From Priestia iocasae (GTDB lineage Bacteria; Bacillota; Bacilli; Bacillales; Bacillaceae_H), in contig NZ_JAFBFC010000003.1 of the NCBI RefSeq assembly GCF_016909075.1, forward strand, positions 310,001 to 374,000: a DNA stretch of 64,000 nt, read 5' to 3'. The position numbers were made by a program, and so were the translations under genes. This document shows, piece by piece, positions 6,801 through 16,990 of the stretch; within the stretch, counting starts at the first letter, position 1; each line of letters begins with the position of its first letter. The notes under the pieces were generated by a model. The model was given only the letters and a program-made list of their open reading frames with translations, searched no databases and was not told where the DNA came from.

Positions 6801-8180
6801 TTACAACGTTGCATTATTTAATGAAATGGCTTGGTTTTTGGCTACGGGTTGAACCGCTGTGCCTTGTTGAACGGCTTCTTCTTGCACCTGTTCTTTTGTC
6901 ACTTCTAAATATTGAATTTGATGGCCAACCATTTCTGCTACTTTGAACGTGTATTCACCATACGTTAATCGTTGACCTTGTTTGATGTCATATTTTTCGG
7001 TCAGCACCCAACCTCCAATTGTATCAACATCTGTGTCATCCATATCAACATCTAGCAAATCGTTCACTTCGCCAACAAGGACTTTCCCATCAAGAATGTA
7101 GTGATTTTCACTTACTTCCTGGATAAGTGGACGCTCATCTGCGTCAAACTCATCTCGAATTTCACCTACAATTTCTTCTAGAATATCTTCAGCCGTCACA
7201 AGTCCTGATGTTCCACCATACTCATCAATTAAAATAGCCATATGAATACGTTCCTTTTGCATTTTTAAGAGTAAGTCGTGGATTGGAATGGATTCAATCA
7301 CTTGAATAACAGGTCGAATGTATTGTGAAAGCTTTAAGTGACTCTTATTTTCGTTAAACACCATTTCTGTTAAAATTTCTTTAATGTTTACCATACCTAC
7401 AATGTGATCTTTATCACCATCGACAATTGGATAACGCGTGAAACGCTCTTCTTTAACGACTTCGAGAATGTATTCAAGCGTGTCTTCTTTATCAAAGGAC
7501 ACAATTTCAGTTCTCGGAGCCATAATTTCTTTTGCTACGCGATCATCAAAGTCAAAGATTTTACTTACATATTTAAACTCAGATTGATTAATTTCACCGC
7601 TTTTATAACTCTCTGATAAGAGAATACGCAATTCTTCTTCACTATGTGCTAGCTCATGCTCAGATGCTGGCTTTAATCCGAACAGCCCTGTTAACAAACG
7701 TGCTGAACCATTTAATACCCAAATAAATGGGAACATGATACGGTAAAACCAAATAAGCGGCTGAGCAAATAGTAATGTGACAGTTTCAGCTTTTTGAATC
7801 GCTAGCGTTTTTGGTGCTAATTCTCCAACAACAACGTGTAAGAATGTAACAGACGCAAACGCAATTCCAAATGACAGAACGGTTGTAACAGACTGACTAA
7901 GCCCTAACTCTACAAAAAGTGGATGAAGTAACTTTTCAATTGTCGGCTCTCCTAACCACCCTAAACCAAGTGCTGTTATTGTAATACCAAGCTGACAAGC
8001 TGATAAATATTCATCTAAGTGAGTCGTTACTTTTTTAGCAGCCTTCGCTCTGGCACTACCTTCTGCAAGAAGCTGATCAATACGAGAACTACGTATTTTT
8101 ACAATCGCAAATTCCGACGCAACGAAAAAAGCGGTTAACGCAATCAAGATCGCGAGTAAAAGTAAGTTAAATATGTCCAA
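6801..8180 (-). CDS. mpfA: CNNM/CorC-family transporter, MpfA (YhdP)-like
   Basis: The 459-aa protein has a DUF21 (CNNM) membrane domain at residues 1-195 with [12 protein letters not shown] and [12 protein letters not shown]. Two CBS motifs follow at about 215-335 ([31 protein letters not shown]), then a CorC/HlyC C-terminal domain. This closely follows B. subtilis YhdP/MpfA, a membrane protein required for Mg2+ efflux. The start is TTG with AAGGA 7 bases away; an in-frame TAG just upstream excludes a longer protein. The ribosome site lies in one arm of a hairpin (8189-8214), so translation may be regulated. A short low-complexity tail after residue 425 is strain-specific. Confidence 0.9.
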   Translation of the reverse strand: MDIFNLLLLAILIALTAFFVASEFAIVKIRSSRIDQLLAEGSARAKAAKKVTTHLDEYLSACQLGITITALGLGWLGEPTIEKLLHPLFVELGLSQSVTTVLSFGIAFASVTFLHVVVGELAPKTLAIQKAETVTLLFAQPLIWFYRIMFPFIWVLNGSARLLTGLFGLKPASEHELAHSEEELRILLSESYKSGEINQSEFKYVSKIFDFDDRVAKEIMAPRTEIVSFDKEDTLEYILEVVKEERFTRYPIVDGDKDHIVGMVNIKEILTEMVFNENKSHLKLSQYIRPVIQVIESIPIHDLLLKMQKERIHMAILIDEYGGTSGLVTAEDILEEIVGEIRDEFDADERPLIQEVSENHYILDGKVLVGEVNDLLDVDMDDTDVDTIGGWVLTEKYDIKQGQRLTYGEYTFKVAEMVGHQIQYLEVTKEQVQEEAVQQGTAVQPVAKNQAISLNNATL

Positions 8181-8188
8181 GAAACGTT

Positions 8189-8214
8189 CCTTATCTCGCT
8201 ATACGCGAGTAAGG
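8189..8214 (-). promoter_or_regulatory. Hairpin enclosing the mpfA ribosome-binding site
   Basis: In the mpfA leader, CCTTA-TCGC pairs with GCGA-TAAGG; the right arm is the AAGGA ribosome site. A second strong AGGAGGTGA with no usable start lies just upstream. The geometry suggests a translational switch or occluded ribosome site. Confidence 0.5.
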
Positions 8215-8282
8215 AAGTCACCTCCTAAAGTTTTAAATTAGACGCTATCGCACAATTGCATTACTTGCGCTAAACGGAGGGA

Positions 8283-8693
8283 TTAAACGAACAACAGCCT
8301 CAGTGACTGTAAAAGTGTGTCAGACTGAAGTGAAAGTTTTCTTGTAACCTGTTGTTTCTCCTCATCGTCTAACTTATGAATAATGGGCATTATGCTCGAT
8401 AGTTCTTTGTTTACTTGTTCTAATTGATTTGTTAATAATGCTGCTTGACTTAACACAACTTCTTTTTCTACTTCTTTATTTCGCTTACACTCTAATTTTC
8501 TCTTAATCTCTTCAAGCGGAATGTGTAAGCTTTTACACGATTCGATAAATGTTAGTTCAGCTAAAGACTCTTCCGTATAGTAGCGATAATTAGATGGAGA
8601 GCGTTTTGCTTTCAACAATCCTAAGTTCGTATAGTAATCAATTGTCCGCTTAGATACATTCGCTAACGACGCTAGCTCACCAATCTTATACAC
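8283..8693 (-). CDS. MerR-family transcriptional regulator
   Basis: The 136-aa protein begins with a winged helix, MYKIGELASLANVSKRTIDY followed by YTNLGLL and YRYYTEESL, which is the MerR DNA-binding signature. A long coiled-coil dimerisation helix follows. No effector cysteines are evident, so it is unlikely to be a mercury or metal sensor. It lies 100 bases upstream of mpfA, on the same strand, and could control it; that is inference. Confidence 0.85.
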   Translation of the reverse strand: MYKIGELASLANVSKRTIDYYTNLGLLKAKRSPSNYRYYTEESLAELTFIESCKSLHIPLEEIKRKLECKRNKEVEKEVVLSQAALLTNQLEQVNKELSSIMPIIHKLDDEEKQQVTRKLSLQSDTLLQSLRLLFV

Positions 8694-8778
8694 TGCCCCA
8701 TCGTATCACCCCAATCTTCCTTAATATTCTTATTTTAAAGTGTTTAAACCATACAGTCAAACGTTTTAGTTTGACGAA

Positions 8779-9012
8779 TTACACCTTTCCTCGACGTTTT
8801 GTTCTTCTTGGAAAGTAGAAACTACATACGATCATAACGAATCCAATGATAAATAAGTACAGTGGAAGCTTTAATGCAAACACCTCAACATAATAATCTG
8901 TGCTTCGACCATGTATAGGAAGTAAATTCAGCTCAAACATAAGTGCTAGCGCCGCCATTGTTTTTAGCAAAATACCACAGATAAAAAAGCATGTTCGTAA
9001 GGCAAACCCCAC
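8779..9012 (-). CDS. Small two-helix membrane protein
   Basis: The 77-aa protein has two hydrophobic segments (residues ~5-26 and ~48-66) and a basic C-terminus, PRRTKRRGKV, which predicts cytoplasmic ends by the positive-inside rule. The family is not recognised. It is separated from the MerR gene by a promoter-sized gap. Confidence 0.55.
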   Translation of the reverse strand: MGFALRTCFFICGILLKTMAALALMFELNLLPIHGRSTDYYVEVFALKLPLYLFIIGFVMIVCSFYFPRRTKRRGKV

Positions 9013-9261
9013 ACTGAGCCAGTCCTTTCCACGTTATGATAAATAACTTGATTACATTTAAAAATATGTCATATCGTTCTTTTATATGTTTCAATCTGTA
9101 TATTTCTAGACTCTTTTCACTCTTTCAATTAAAGCTAAATCACAAATTGACAAAAGAATGGAAGGTGAGGTAAAATTGTTCACATTCCTTTCATGAGAAA
9201 GAAAATAAAAGTATGCTATAATCATACGATAGAGCAAGTAGATGAGGGGGCAAGACAAAAA

Positions 9262-9513
9262 ATGAATATGCTTTTTAAAGGATTAAACCTACTAAAATAC
9301 TTATTTTTAATAGGAGCACTTGTTTTTGCTGGGTTTACGATTATGAATACAGACTCTAGATCATATATACAGTATTTACCATATATTCAACTGATGTTAA
9401 GTTTATTTTTACTCGTTGAAGCCGTAACGACATTCAAAGAAAACAAGTTTAATTCCGCGTTCTTTTTAGTGATTTCATTATTTTGCTTAGGCATGTATAT
9501 GGAAGTATCCTAA
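9262..9513 (+). CDS. Small three-helix membrane protein
   Basis: From the ATG at 9262 the 83-aa product starts MNMLFKGLNLLKYL and has three hydrophobic helices. GAGGGGG lies 11 bases before this ATG. An in-frame ATG at 9193 would add a hydrophilic 23-aa extension without a ribosome site. Size and layout resemble the DUF3953-type small membrane proteins of Bacillus, though I am not sure. Its 3' end shares a bidirectional terminator with the sirtuin gene. Confidence 0.5.
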   Translation: MNMLFKGLNLLKYLFLIGALVFAGFTIMNTDSRSYIQYLPYIQLMLSLFLLVEAVTTFKENKFNSAFFLVISLFCLGMYMEVS

Positions 9514-9525
9514 CTGTCATTTATA

Positions 9526-9569
9526 CAAACAAAAAGCGTCCGATAGGTTCATCGGACGCTTTTTGTTTG
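9526..9569. terminator. Bidirectional terminator
   Basis: CAAAAAGCGTCCGAT faces ATCGGACGCTTTTTG, with T-runs in both directions. It serves the convergent genes at 9262 and 9549 and overlaps the last codons of the latter. Confidence 0.9.
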
Positions 9570-10310
9570 TATTTTCGATACAACCTCTCCTATGGAGTCG
9601 TAGATTCGCAAATCAAATAACGAGTCATACCTTGTTTCATCTCGATTAATCATGACCATAGGTACTTTTCGATTTTGATAAACAATGACGGGAATTTGGT
9701 TAACTGGTGTCACCTCTAATGACGATCCAAGTACAATAAACAAATCACAGTTCAACGCTGCTTCTACCGCTTCTTCAAACTGATAGATAGAGTCACCAAA
9801 CAATACAACATTCGGCTTTAAAATAAGAGCACAGAGCCTTCCATTCTCTAAGATGTGACTACACCTTGGAATGTCCTTCTCATTTAAGTACGCTAAATCA
9901 TAGATCGTTTTACATTTCGGGCAATGCCCCTTTTTGATGCTCCCATGAATTTCATATACATGTACATTTCCTGCATCCTGGTGAAGTCCATCAATATTTT
10001 GAGTAATGACACGAATGTCCTTTCCTCCGCTTTGAAGCGCGGCAATAAATTGATGACCTCTGTTAGGCTTATACTCATGCAACATTTTTATATGAAAGAT
10101 TTCTTTAAAAAGAGGCCAAAATTCTTTTGGACGACGCTCAAAAAATGAGCGAGATACAACGTCTACAAAGGTGAGATTTTGACGGTATAAGCCGTTTTGA
10201 GATCGAAAGTCAGGAATTCCTGATTCTGTACTAATGCCAGCTCCTGTAAACACACATATCGATTTTGCGCTGTCTATTAACGATTGAAGCCTTTCAATCA
10301 TTGGGTCCAT
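9549..10310 (-). CDS. Sir2-family NAD-dependent protein deacylase
   Basis: The NAD-binding motif GAGISTESGIPDFR, the TQNIDGLHQDAG motif, the catalytic histidine in YEIHGSI and a four-cysteine zinc site (CPKC plus CSH...C) are all present. Sirtuins remove acyl groups from lysines, using NAD. B. subtilis has one such enzyme, SrtN (YhdZ), of similar size. The start chosen is ATG at 10310 (MDPMIERL), 8 bases from AAAGGAG; an upstream ATG at 10361 lacks a ribosome site. Product is 253 aa. Confidence 0.9.
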   Translation of the reverse strand: MDPMIERLQSLIDSAKSICVFTGAGISTESGIPDFRSQNGLYRQNLTFVDVVSRSFFERRPKEFWPLFKEIFHIKMLHEYKPNRGHQFIAALQSGGKDIRVITQNIDGLHQDAGNVHVYEIHGSIKKGHCPKCKTIYDLAYLNEKDIPRCSHILENGRLCALILKPNVVLFGDSIYQFEEAVEAALNCDLFIVLGSSLEVTPVNQIPVIVYQNRKVPMVMINRDETRYDSLFDLRIYDSIGEVVSKIQTKSVR

Positions 10311-10396
10311 CCTCATTTCTCCTTTTTCTTCAATCCACATAGATGGTTGACGTAGAAACAATGTATCTCAACAGCTCTCCTATTTTGAACGATTGT

Positions 10397-10816
10397 TTAT
10401 TTGACGATTAATACCGGTACTTTTACACGTTGCGCAACTTTATGACTGACACTTCCTAACAACATCTCTTTCACAGGATTCAATCCACGACTACCAACAA
10501 CGACTACATCAAATTTGTTATGATTTGCAAAATCAATAATGGTCTTTGCTGCATCACCGTGAATAAATGTCATTTCATATTCTATATCAGACTTTTCTAA
10601 TACACCTTGTGTTGTTTTCATCCGCTCTTCTCGAAGCAAATCACGATCTAATGAGTTAAAATTATGAATGATATCATTTTTCGTTGTATCGACATCTACT
10701 GCGTAAATAACTTGAATAAAACTGTTTTCAGTTAAACTAGCAAGCTCTACCGCTTTTTCTGTCGCTCGAGTTGCATGTTCCGATCCGTCAGAAGCTAATA
10801 AAATACGCTTAAACAT
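10397..10816 (-). CDS. Universal stress protein (UspA family)
   Basis: The 139-aa protein begins MFKRILLASDGSEHATRATE and ends with the ATP-binding signature GSRGLNPVKEMLLGSVSHKV, then a PVLIVK strand. This is the complete single-domain ATP-binding UspA fold. It is monocistronic here. Its precise stress role cannot be read from sequence. Confidence 0.9.
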   Translation of the reverse strand: MFKRILLASDGSEHATRATEKAVELASLTENSFIQVIYAVDVDTTKNDIIHNFNSLDRDLLREERMKTTQGVLEKSDIEYEMTFIHGDAAKTIIDFANHNKFDVVVVGSRGLNPVKEMLLGSVSHKVAQRVKVPVLIVK

Positions 10817-10932
10817 CTATCTCACTCCTTTTCTATCTGTAGTGTACCATAATTTTCTTTCTATTTCGTTTTGTTCATACCTTTTGTGTTACAATGAAAA
10901 GAAACCGTTTACAAAAATGAGGTGTATGTAAC

Positions 10933-11076
10933 TTGACCGGATTTGAAATCATCTGTCCGTGCTGTAAAGGATTAGGAAAAGTAGAAATTATTTCTGGCGT
11001 ACGCTACACGAAAACATGTAAATGCTGCTTAGGCTCAGGTCTACAACAAAAGAAAGAAGAAAATCCCCCATTTTAA
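10933..11076 (+). CDS. 47-aa DnaJ-type zinc-finger protein
   Basis: The frame from TTG reads MTGFEIICPCCKGLGKVEI and later CKCCLGSGL: two CxCC/CxxCxGxG-like knuckles as in the DnaJ cysteine-rich region. GAGGTG lies about 9 bases before the TTG. It probably binds one zinc. It lies convergent to pfkA with only 20 bases between. Confidence 0.6.
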   Translation: MTGFEIICPCCKGLGKVEIISGVRYTKTCKCCLGSGLQQKKEENPPF

Positions 11077-11096
11077 GAGGGATTAACTTCCTTAAA

Positions 11097-12062
<966 letters not shown>

Positions 12063-12689
12063 TCACCTCATAAAATAAAAAATCACCTATCTATTATAAG
12101 TTTACATTTTACACGACTTCAAACCCTTTGTGTAACAATTCACATATTTTTTGCGTTTTTTTGCTTTGATCAACTTTTTTACATATACAAACCCTTTATT
12201 TTTACAGTTTATGTAATCATGATCCCTTTTCTGTTTATCAAAAATTTAAGTGCTAAAAGAGTGAGTAATCCTTCAAAACACACCTATTTTAAAGATTTTT
12301 GATCTATCCAACAAAGAGATTGATGATAAACGTCTTGCTCTTTTTTAAAAATGTCAGTTAGTCATCACGTCCTATCATTTCCTATTTTATTTTAACTCAT
12401 GCACTTATCGATTTCAGAAAGTACAAACTTTCCATAATTAACCTTTTTTATTACATTTGTGTTACAAAAGTTACTTAAAAACAAGAATATTCTTAACAAT
12501 TCGGACAATTCTTTTTCTTCCCCACTAACTCCAAAAGCCTTTAAATATCAACAAATATCGCCTTTTTCCCCTTTTTCTTTTCTATTTAAACGTCCTTTTT
12601 ACATTTGTAAAAGAACTGTAACTTAAAATAATGTCGAATGATGGTATGATAAATGTACTAAAAGGAATCGTTTTCAGGAGGTACACATC
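12063..12689. other. 627-bp intergenic region, no gene seen
   Basis: AT-rich sequence between divergent pfkA and the NlpC/P60 gene. I see only promoter-like sequence, with TATGAT about 40 bases before the GTG at 12690. No RNA gene or repeat was recognised. Confidence 0.5.
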
Positions 12690-13370
12690 GTGAAAAAGTT
12701 CATAGCGGCTATTACGGTAGCTGGGGTTTTATTATCAAGCAGTCCAATGATGGGCCAAGCGGCTCTTGGAGATAGAGTATTAAAGCAAGGTATGCAACAT
12801 AGTGATGTAACACAGTTAAAACAGGCATTAAAAGCATCTGGCCATTTAAAAAAGCCTGTTTCAAACTATTTTAACTACGATACAAAAGTAGCCGTGATGG
12901 CATTTCAAAAATCAAAAGGCTTAAAAGCAGACGGTATTGTTGGAAAACAAACGATTGCTAAGTTACCTATACATAAATCAAGCAACGTAAAAGGAGTATC
13001 ATCTTTCAATGTAAATGCCCTTGTTGCAGAGGCTAAAAAGCATGCAAGTGTACCATATAAATGGGGAGGCACAACACCTAGAGGGTTCGATTGCAGCGGC
13101 TTCCTTGGTTATGTTTTTGAACAAAGCGCTGGGGTTCAACTTCCTCGAACAGTAGATGCAATCTATCAAAAGGGACAAAAAGTAGCAAAACCTGCCGTTG
13201 GTGATCTTGTGTTCTTTGAAACATATAAAAAAGGTGCGTCTCATGCTGGAATTTACTTAGGTAACAACCAGTTCATCCATAGCTCTTCATCTAAAGGTGT
13301 CTCGATAGCTTCTTTAAACAGCAGCTATTGGAAGACTCGCTACATCGGAGCAAAGAAAGTTACGCATTAA
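12690..13370 (+). CDS. Secreted NlpC/P60 peptidoglycan endopeptidase
   Basis: A signal peptide ends near MGQAALG. A peptidoglycan-binding domain (residues ~32-92, VTQLKQALKASGHLKKPV, IVGKQTIAKL) follows, then a C-terminal NlpC/P60 catalytic domain from about 110. The catalytic cysteine is in DCSGFLGYVF and the histidine in SHAGIYLG. Such enzymes cut D-Glu-mesoDAP peptide bonds in the wall, in growth or autolysis. GTG start with AGGAGG at 8 bases. A strong terminator follows at once. Confidence 0.9.
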   Translation: MKKFIAAITVAGVLLSSSPMMGQAALGDRVLKQGMQHSDVTQLKQALKASGHLKKPVSNYFNYDTKVAVMAFQKSKGLKADGIVGKQTIAKLPIHKSSNVKGVSSFNVNALVAEAKKHASVPYKWGGTTPRGFDCSGFLGYVFEQSAGVQLPRTVDAIYQKGQKVAKPAVGDLVFFETYKKGASHAGIYLGNNQFIHSSSSKGVSIASLNSSYWKTRYIGAKKVTH

Positions 13371-13372
13371 GC

Positions 13373-13403
13373 TAAAAAGACCTTGTATGCAAGGTCTTTT
13401 TTT
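13373..13403 (+). terminator. Terminator of the NlpC/P60 gene
   Basis: AAAAAGACCTTG and CAAGGTCTTTTTTT form a tight hairpin over a four-base loop. Confidence 0.9.
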
Positions 13404-13504
13404 AGTTTGACGAGACATTCTCTAGGTTTCGTCAAACTGAACCATGACTGAAATGAACAACAGGACGTCCGTTATCCTCACAGAAATGAAAAAAAGTTTA
13501 AAAA

Positions 13505-13560
13505 ACCGATTCATCCCCCACCTACTCACTGTGTTCCTTGAGGTGGGGGTCTTCTCGGTA
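13505..13560. repeat. CCCCCACCT hairpin, possible IS200/IS605-end remnant
   Basis: CATCCCCCACCT faces AGGTGGGGGT across a 16-base loop, flanked by short AT-rich sequence. Palindromes of this composition are common at IS200/IS605 ends. No transposase is nearby, and it could equally be a terminator-like structure. Confidence 0.3.
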
Positions 13561-13701
13561 AAAATGATAAAAAAAGGCTGTTAAAAGTAGCTCAACAGCC
13601 TGTAAAAAGGACATCCCTAGCCTATATCTTCTCATTTAAATCACTCTCTCTTACTTTGTACATACAATATAACAGTTCGTTTGTCGGAAGGAGCAAAGAT
13701 T

Positions 13702-14583
13702 GTGAATTTCTTAGGTGATTCCTCACTAACTGGTCAAATCGTGGATACACAAACAACCCTACCTATTCGAGGAGCAGCTATTGTCATTCAATCGCTTGAA
13801 GAGGAAAAAGTGATTGCTCAAACAATAACGGATGATAATGGAGAATATCTTCTCTTAAACTTGCCGTCTGAAAACGTAAAGGTTGAAATTACGGCTTTAC
13901 ACTATCACCCCGAATCCAAGGTTATTTTACTCTCAAATGAACGTACCATCTTGAACTGTGACTTAACCCCTTTATTTCTTGACCCTTGCCGCAATGGTGA
14001 GAAGCTAGATATCAACTGCTATTTAACGGAAGCAGATGGTACAAGAAAAAAAACCATTACATTTACTGAAATTGGTCCTCGCTCAACTGTTCAAAAAACC
14101 CTTACTAACGGACAAATACTCAACATGCAAAAAATAACCGCTCTCATAAAAGGCTTCGTTGTTGTAGAAGTTGAGACATCAAAAGGTACTTGCAAAAGCA
14201 CTCCTATTTTCTTTCAGCGATTTGAGCAATTCATCTTATATGCGCCTGAAGGAACTGGCATCGACTTTACAATTGATGCATTTGATTGTGAAGCAGACAT
14301 CATATGCGAAGAAAATGAACAAGGGATTCCAACCTTTCAAGAGCTAACTGTCTCTATTACATTAGGTCAGCATATTACCTCGTACACACCATCCATTATA
14401 GAAATGAAAGGAACACTCATCCAGCCACGTAGTCATTATCCTTCTCCTACTTTACCTTATGCTAGTGTACAAAAAACTGAGGCACTATGTATTAATATAA
14501 AAAAGGTTTATGATTGGACTGTTAGACAGCGTTATTTTTCTCTTACCCTCAATCGAGATTCCGTTTCGTTCTATGGTGAATAA
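13702..14583 (+). CDS. Carboxypeptidase-regulatory-like domain protein, possible spore-coat protein
   Basis: The start is GTG at 13702, 8 bases after AAGGAG, giving 293 aa. Residues ~8-90 are a carboxypeptidase-regulatory-like beta sandwich (GQIVDTQTTLPIRGAAIVIQ, TDDNGEYLLLNLP). The rest is a beta-rich domain with LYAPEGTGIDFTIDAFDCEA and CEENEQG and several cysteines. This resembles the DUF3794-like domains seen in spore-coat-associated proteins. No signal peptide is visible. Spore function is inference; the N-terminal fold is fairly sure. Confidence 0.6.
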   Translation: MNFLGDSSLTGQIVDTQTTLPIRGAAIVIQSLEEEKVIAQTITDDNGEYLLLNLPSENVKVEITALHYHPESKVILLSNERTILNCDLTPLFLDPCRNGEKLDINCYLTEADGTRKKTITFTEIGPRSTVQKTLTNGQILNMQKITALIKGFVVVEVETSKGTCKSTPIFFQRFEQFILYAPEGTGIDFTIDAFDCEADIICEENEQGIPTFQELTVSITLGQHITSYTPSIIEMKGTLIQPRSHYPSPTLPYASVQKTEALCINIKKVYDWTVRQRYFSLTLNRDSVSFYGE

Positions 14584-14586
14584 ATC

Positions 14587-14641
14587 GAAAACTCTACCAC
14601 ACATCTCTAGTTCATCTAGAAAAGCATAGGTAGAGTTTTTT
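14587..14641 (+). terminator. Terminator
   Basis: AAAACTCTACC faces GGTAGAGTTTTTT after the 13702 gene. Confidence 0.85.
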
Positions 14642-14860
14642 AGGTCTATATTCACACCTTATATTAAGTTTAGATAGTATAGTTTCAACATTAGTAAGAT
14701 TATAACAACATTATTAGTAGGAATATTCAGATATATTTGTTAAGAGATTGTAAAAAGAAATGTGCATTTTGTTCCTTCATGTCGAGAAAAATCATCTTTA
14801 TAATAGAGATTAGCTACATTTCAAGTAGCCACTAAACTAGGTAAAAGGAGGAGTTTGTTC

Positions 14861-14896
14861 ATGTCGAGGATTGATTGCGAGGAATATGTATGTTGA
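14861..14896 (+). CDS. 11-codon leader ORF overlapping the next gene
   Basis: AAAGGAGGAG lies 7 bases before an ATG encoding MSRIDCEEYVC and stop. Its TGA overlaps the region of the next start (ATG at 14890) in another frame. The best ribosome site in the region thus serves this mini-ORF, suggesting coupling or leader control. A sequencing frameshift fusing it to the next frame is an alternative. Confidence 0.4.
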   Translation: MSRIDCEEYVC

Positions 14897-15387
14897 CTGT
14901 AGATTCCTACTTAAAGAGACCATCGTCATTTATTGAAGATTCGATTGAAGCAGCTAGTAATCCTTATCAATACTTCATTCACTTACATGATCAACGTGTA
15001 AAACGAATGCTCAATCAATTTGACCACCAACTTTTAGAAGGGGCGATTGTTCTTAAATATGGAGACGAAACATTAATTGGTTTTCAACAATACAACCTCG
15101 TTGATGAGTTATGGACGTATATACTAAACCTCATTGCTCATTTTCAACATGACAAGCAGGTAGAAACATACTTCCGAGATCAGTCACTTTTAATTGGCCT
15201 TGAACAAATCTCAGAAAAAAAGATACGCTTTCAATTGAATAATCAATCGTGGACATTACCCAAAAAAGATCTTATACAAGTACTGCTAACAGAATGCGAA
15301 CATTTCTTTAGCACCATGGGAGACTATTATCAAACGACTAAGTATACAAATCAACTAGAGAAACTACAATCTATGAAGCTGTCGTAA
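14890..15387 (+). CDS. Hypothetical cytosolic protein
   Basis: The 165-aa frame begins MLTVDSYLKRPSSFIEDSIE with GAGGAA a few bases upstream. It is a mixed alpha/beta, mildly acidic protein with no signal peptide or known motif; WTYILNLIAHFQHDKQVETY is helical. I do not recognise the family. Its start overlaps the 11-codon leader. Confidence 0.55.
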   Translation: MLTVDSYLKRPSSFIEDSIEAASNPYQYFIHLHDQRVKRMLNQFDHQLLEGAIVLKYGDETLIGFQQYNLVDELWTYILNLIAHFQHDKQVETYFRDQSLLIGLEQISEKKIRFQLNNQSWTLPKKDLIQVLLTECEHFFSTMGDYYQTTKYTNQLEKLQSMKLS

Positions 15388-15507
15388 GTGCAAAAAGCTA
15401 GCCTATCCATGATGAACGCAAGAAAAGCAATGGTTGCATCTACCATTACTTCTATAGAGAACTTTCCAAATGACTACCCTAACCTCTTCGAACTCTCTTA
15501 ACTATCT

Positions 15508-15555
15508 CTATAGCGGCTGACATGAATCCTATAAGAAGGATGGCAGCCGCTATAG
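15508..15555. terminator. Strong inverted repeat
   Basis: CTATAGCGGCTG and CAGCCGCTATAG are perfect complements with an inner ATCC/GGAT pair. It lies after the hypothetical gene and before a convergent small gene, so it is a likely shared terminator. Bases 15388-15507 show no gene. Confidence 0.6.
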
Positions 15556-15615
15556 GTTTAAAAAATTTGACATGACAGTTCTACCGTTACATAACCTTTT
15601 AAATGAATGGATAAA

Positions 15616-15735
15616 TTACCGGCACGTTCCATAATACTCATTAATAATATCTAAGATTGTTGGGTATTCATCGATCCATTCAAAATCTGTTTTTTCATTT
15701 ACTTCTTCTTTTTTCTCTACAACAGTTTGCTCCAC
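15616..15735 (-). CDS. 39-aa acidic small protein
   Basis: From GTG at 15735 the product reads MEQTVVEKKEEVNEKTDF and later EWIDEYPTILDI, ending YYGTCR. AAAAGGAG lies at proper distance from the GTG. No family is recognised. Upstream codons are open to an ATG at 15768, but the ribosome site favours the GTG. Confidence 0.45.
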   Translation of the reverse strand: MEQTVVEKKEEVNEKTDFEWIDEYPTILDIINEYYGTCR

Positions 15736-15878
15736 TTTTATCCTCTCCTTTTGCTTTTTATTAACCATCTGTTATATAACATTTATATTTATTTACTTTT
15801 TGTTTTATAACATAATAATTAAAAAAAAGACAATCATATTCAATCCAGTTTAGACTCGATTGAAATGACTGCCTCTTT

Positions 15879-16379
15879 TTACACTTCAGGTGTTGGTGTT
15901 GGCTTTGCATATCCTTCTTTATACTGCTCATCTATATCATTTCGTATCTCTTTCATAACCTTTCCATCTTTGAAGTCTAAGATGGATTGAGCCGCAATAT
16001 CAAGACACACTTGACACTTTGTTCCATGATCATCCCAAACAATTGCACCATTTTCTTTCGTTTCATGAACGAAACAATCATAGTTGCTACGATGACCAAT
16101 CGCTTCATCTGCACATCCACAATAGCACGGGATGTTTTCTAAAACTTCTTTATGCTTTGCTGCTGCTACATACAATGCTTTCATATCATCATTATGTTGT
16201 TGTAAAAATGAAGGCATTTCATCCATACTTGCTGTTTCTTCACGAATATCACCATGTGCCTCATGCTGTTTATGTTGTTCACCTGTAGACTCATGACCTT
16301 CATGGTTATTTTCCTCGTTTGAACAAGCTCCTAGCATCAGACTACCTATTGCAAAAACTGCGACTAACCATCTCTTCAT
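15879..16379 (-). CDS. Lipoprotein with PCYCG motif
   Basis: A signal peptide ends in the lipobox LGAC, so the protein should be lipid-anchored outside the cell. A His-rich stretch (NNHEGHESTGEQHKQHEAHG) precedes the conserved domain with IPCYCGC, YDCFVHE and TKCQVCLDIA. This is the PCYCG-motif family of unknown function. Histidines and paired cysteines suggest metal binding, perhaps copper or zinc, but this is inference. Length, 166 aa, is normal. Confidence 0.85.
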   Translation of the reverse strand: MKRWLVAVFAIGSLMLGACSNEENNHEGHESTGEQHKQHEAHGDIREETASMDEMPSFLQQHNDDMKALYVAAAKHKEVLENIPCYCGCADEAIGHRSNYDCFVHETKENGAIVWDDHGTKCQVCLDIAAQSILDFKDGKVMKEIRNDIDEQYKEGYAKPTPTPEV

Positions 16380-16417
16380 TATTCGTAACCTCTCTTTATC
16401 GTATGTTTATCATTAGT

Positions 16418-16990
16418 TTACGAATAATTTGAATTTGCTTCAATATTGTTCACCAATTTGCCTTGAAATGTTTCATTTTGATGCTTATAAAACATCCATC
16501 GTGAAACGGTTAATTTCATCGTAATCATCGTAACAGAATAGGGATACACACTCTTTTCACTTATCTTCACTTGTGTAAATCCTTTTGCTTTATAAAATTG
16601 TCTTCCAGCTTCGTTTTCTGTCATGATCGTAACAAGTAGGCTATCTATACATCCTAGCCGCTTCATCCCTTCATCAATCAACCTAGACCCTAAGCCTTTT
16701 CGCCAGTGAGTTGGGTATAAATAAATGGCTTCAAGCTTTCCTTGCTTTTTGACACTACCTCCCATTGTAAACGTTGCAAATCCAACTGCTTCTCCATCAA
16801 CTTCGGCAATAAGCGTAGTGGATTTTTGCATACGACGCAATATATGTTTTTTCTCATAATGTTTTGCTAAAAACGCCTGCTGGAGTTTCACAGGGACCAT
16901 GCTACTATATGTATAATACCAACCTGCATAAGCAATATTGCGCACTACGTCAAAATCATGGATTGTCATGTCTCGAATCGTTACATTCAC
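16418..16990 (-). CDS. GNAT-family N-acetyltransferase
   Basis: The acetyl-CoA motif reads YLYPTHWRKGLGSRLIDEGM, and FYKAKGF closes the fold. GTG at 16990, giving MNVTIRDMTIHDF, has GGGGG upstream and fits the family's usual N-terminus; the frame is open to 17041. Substrate unknown. The protein is 190 aa. Confidence 0.85.
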   Translation of the reverse strand: MNVTIRDMTIHDFDVVRNIAYAGWYYTYSSMVPVKLQQAFLAKHYEKKHILRRMQKSTTLIAEVDGEAVGFATFTMGGSVKKQGKLEAIYLYPTHWRKGLGSRLIDEGMKRLGCIDSLLVTIMTENEAGRQFYKAKGFTQVKISEKSVYPYSVTMITMKLTVSRWMFYKHQNETFQGKLVNNIEANSNYS

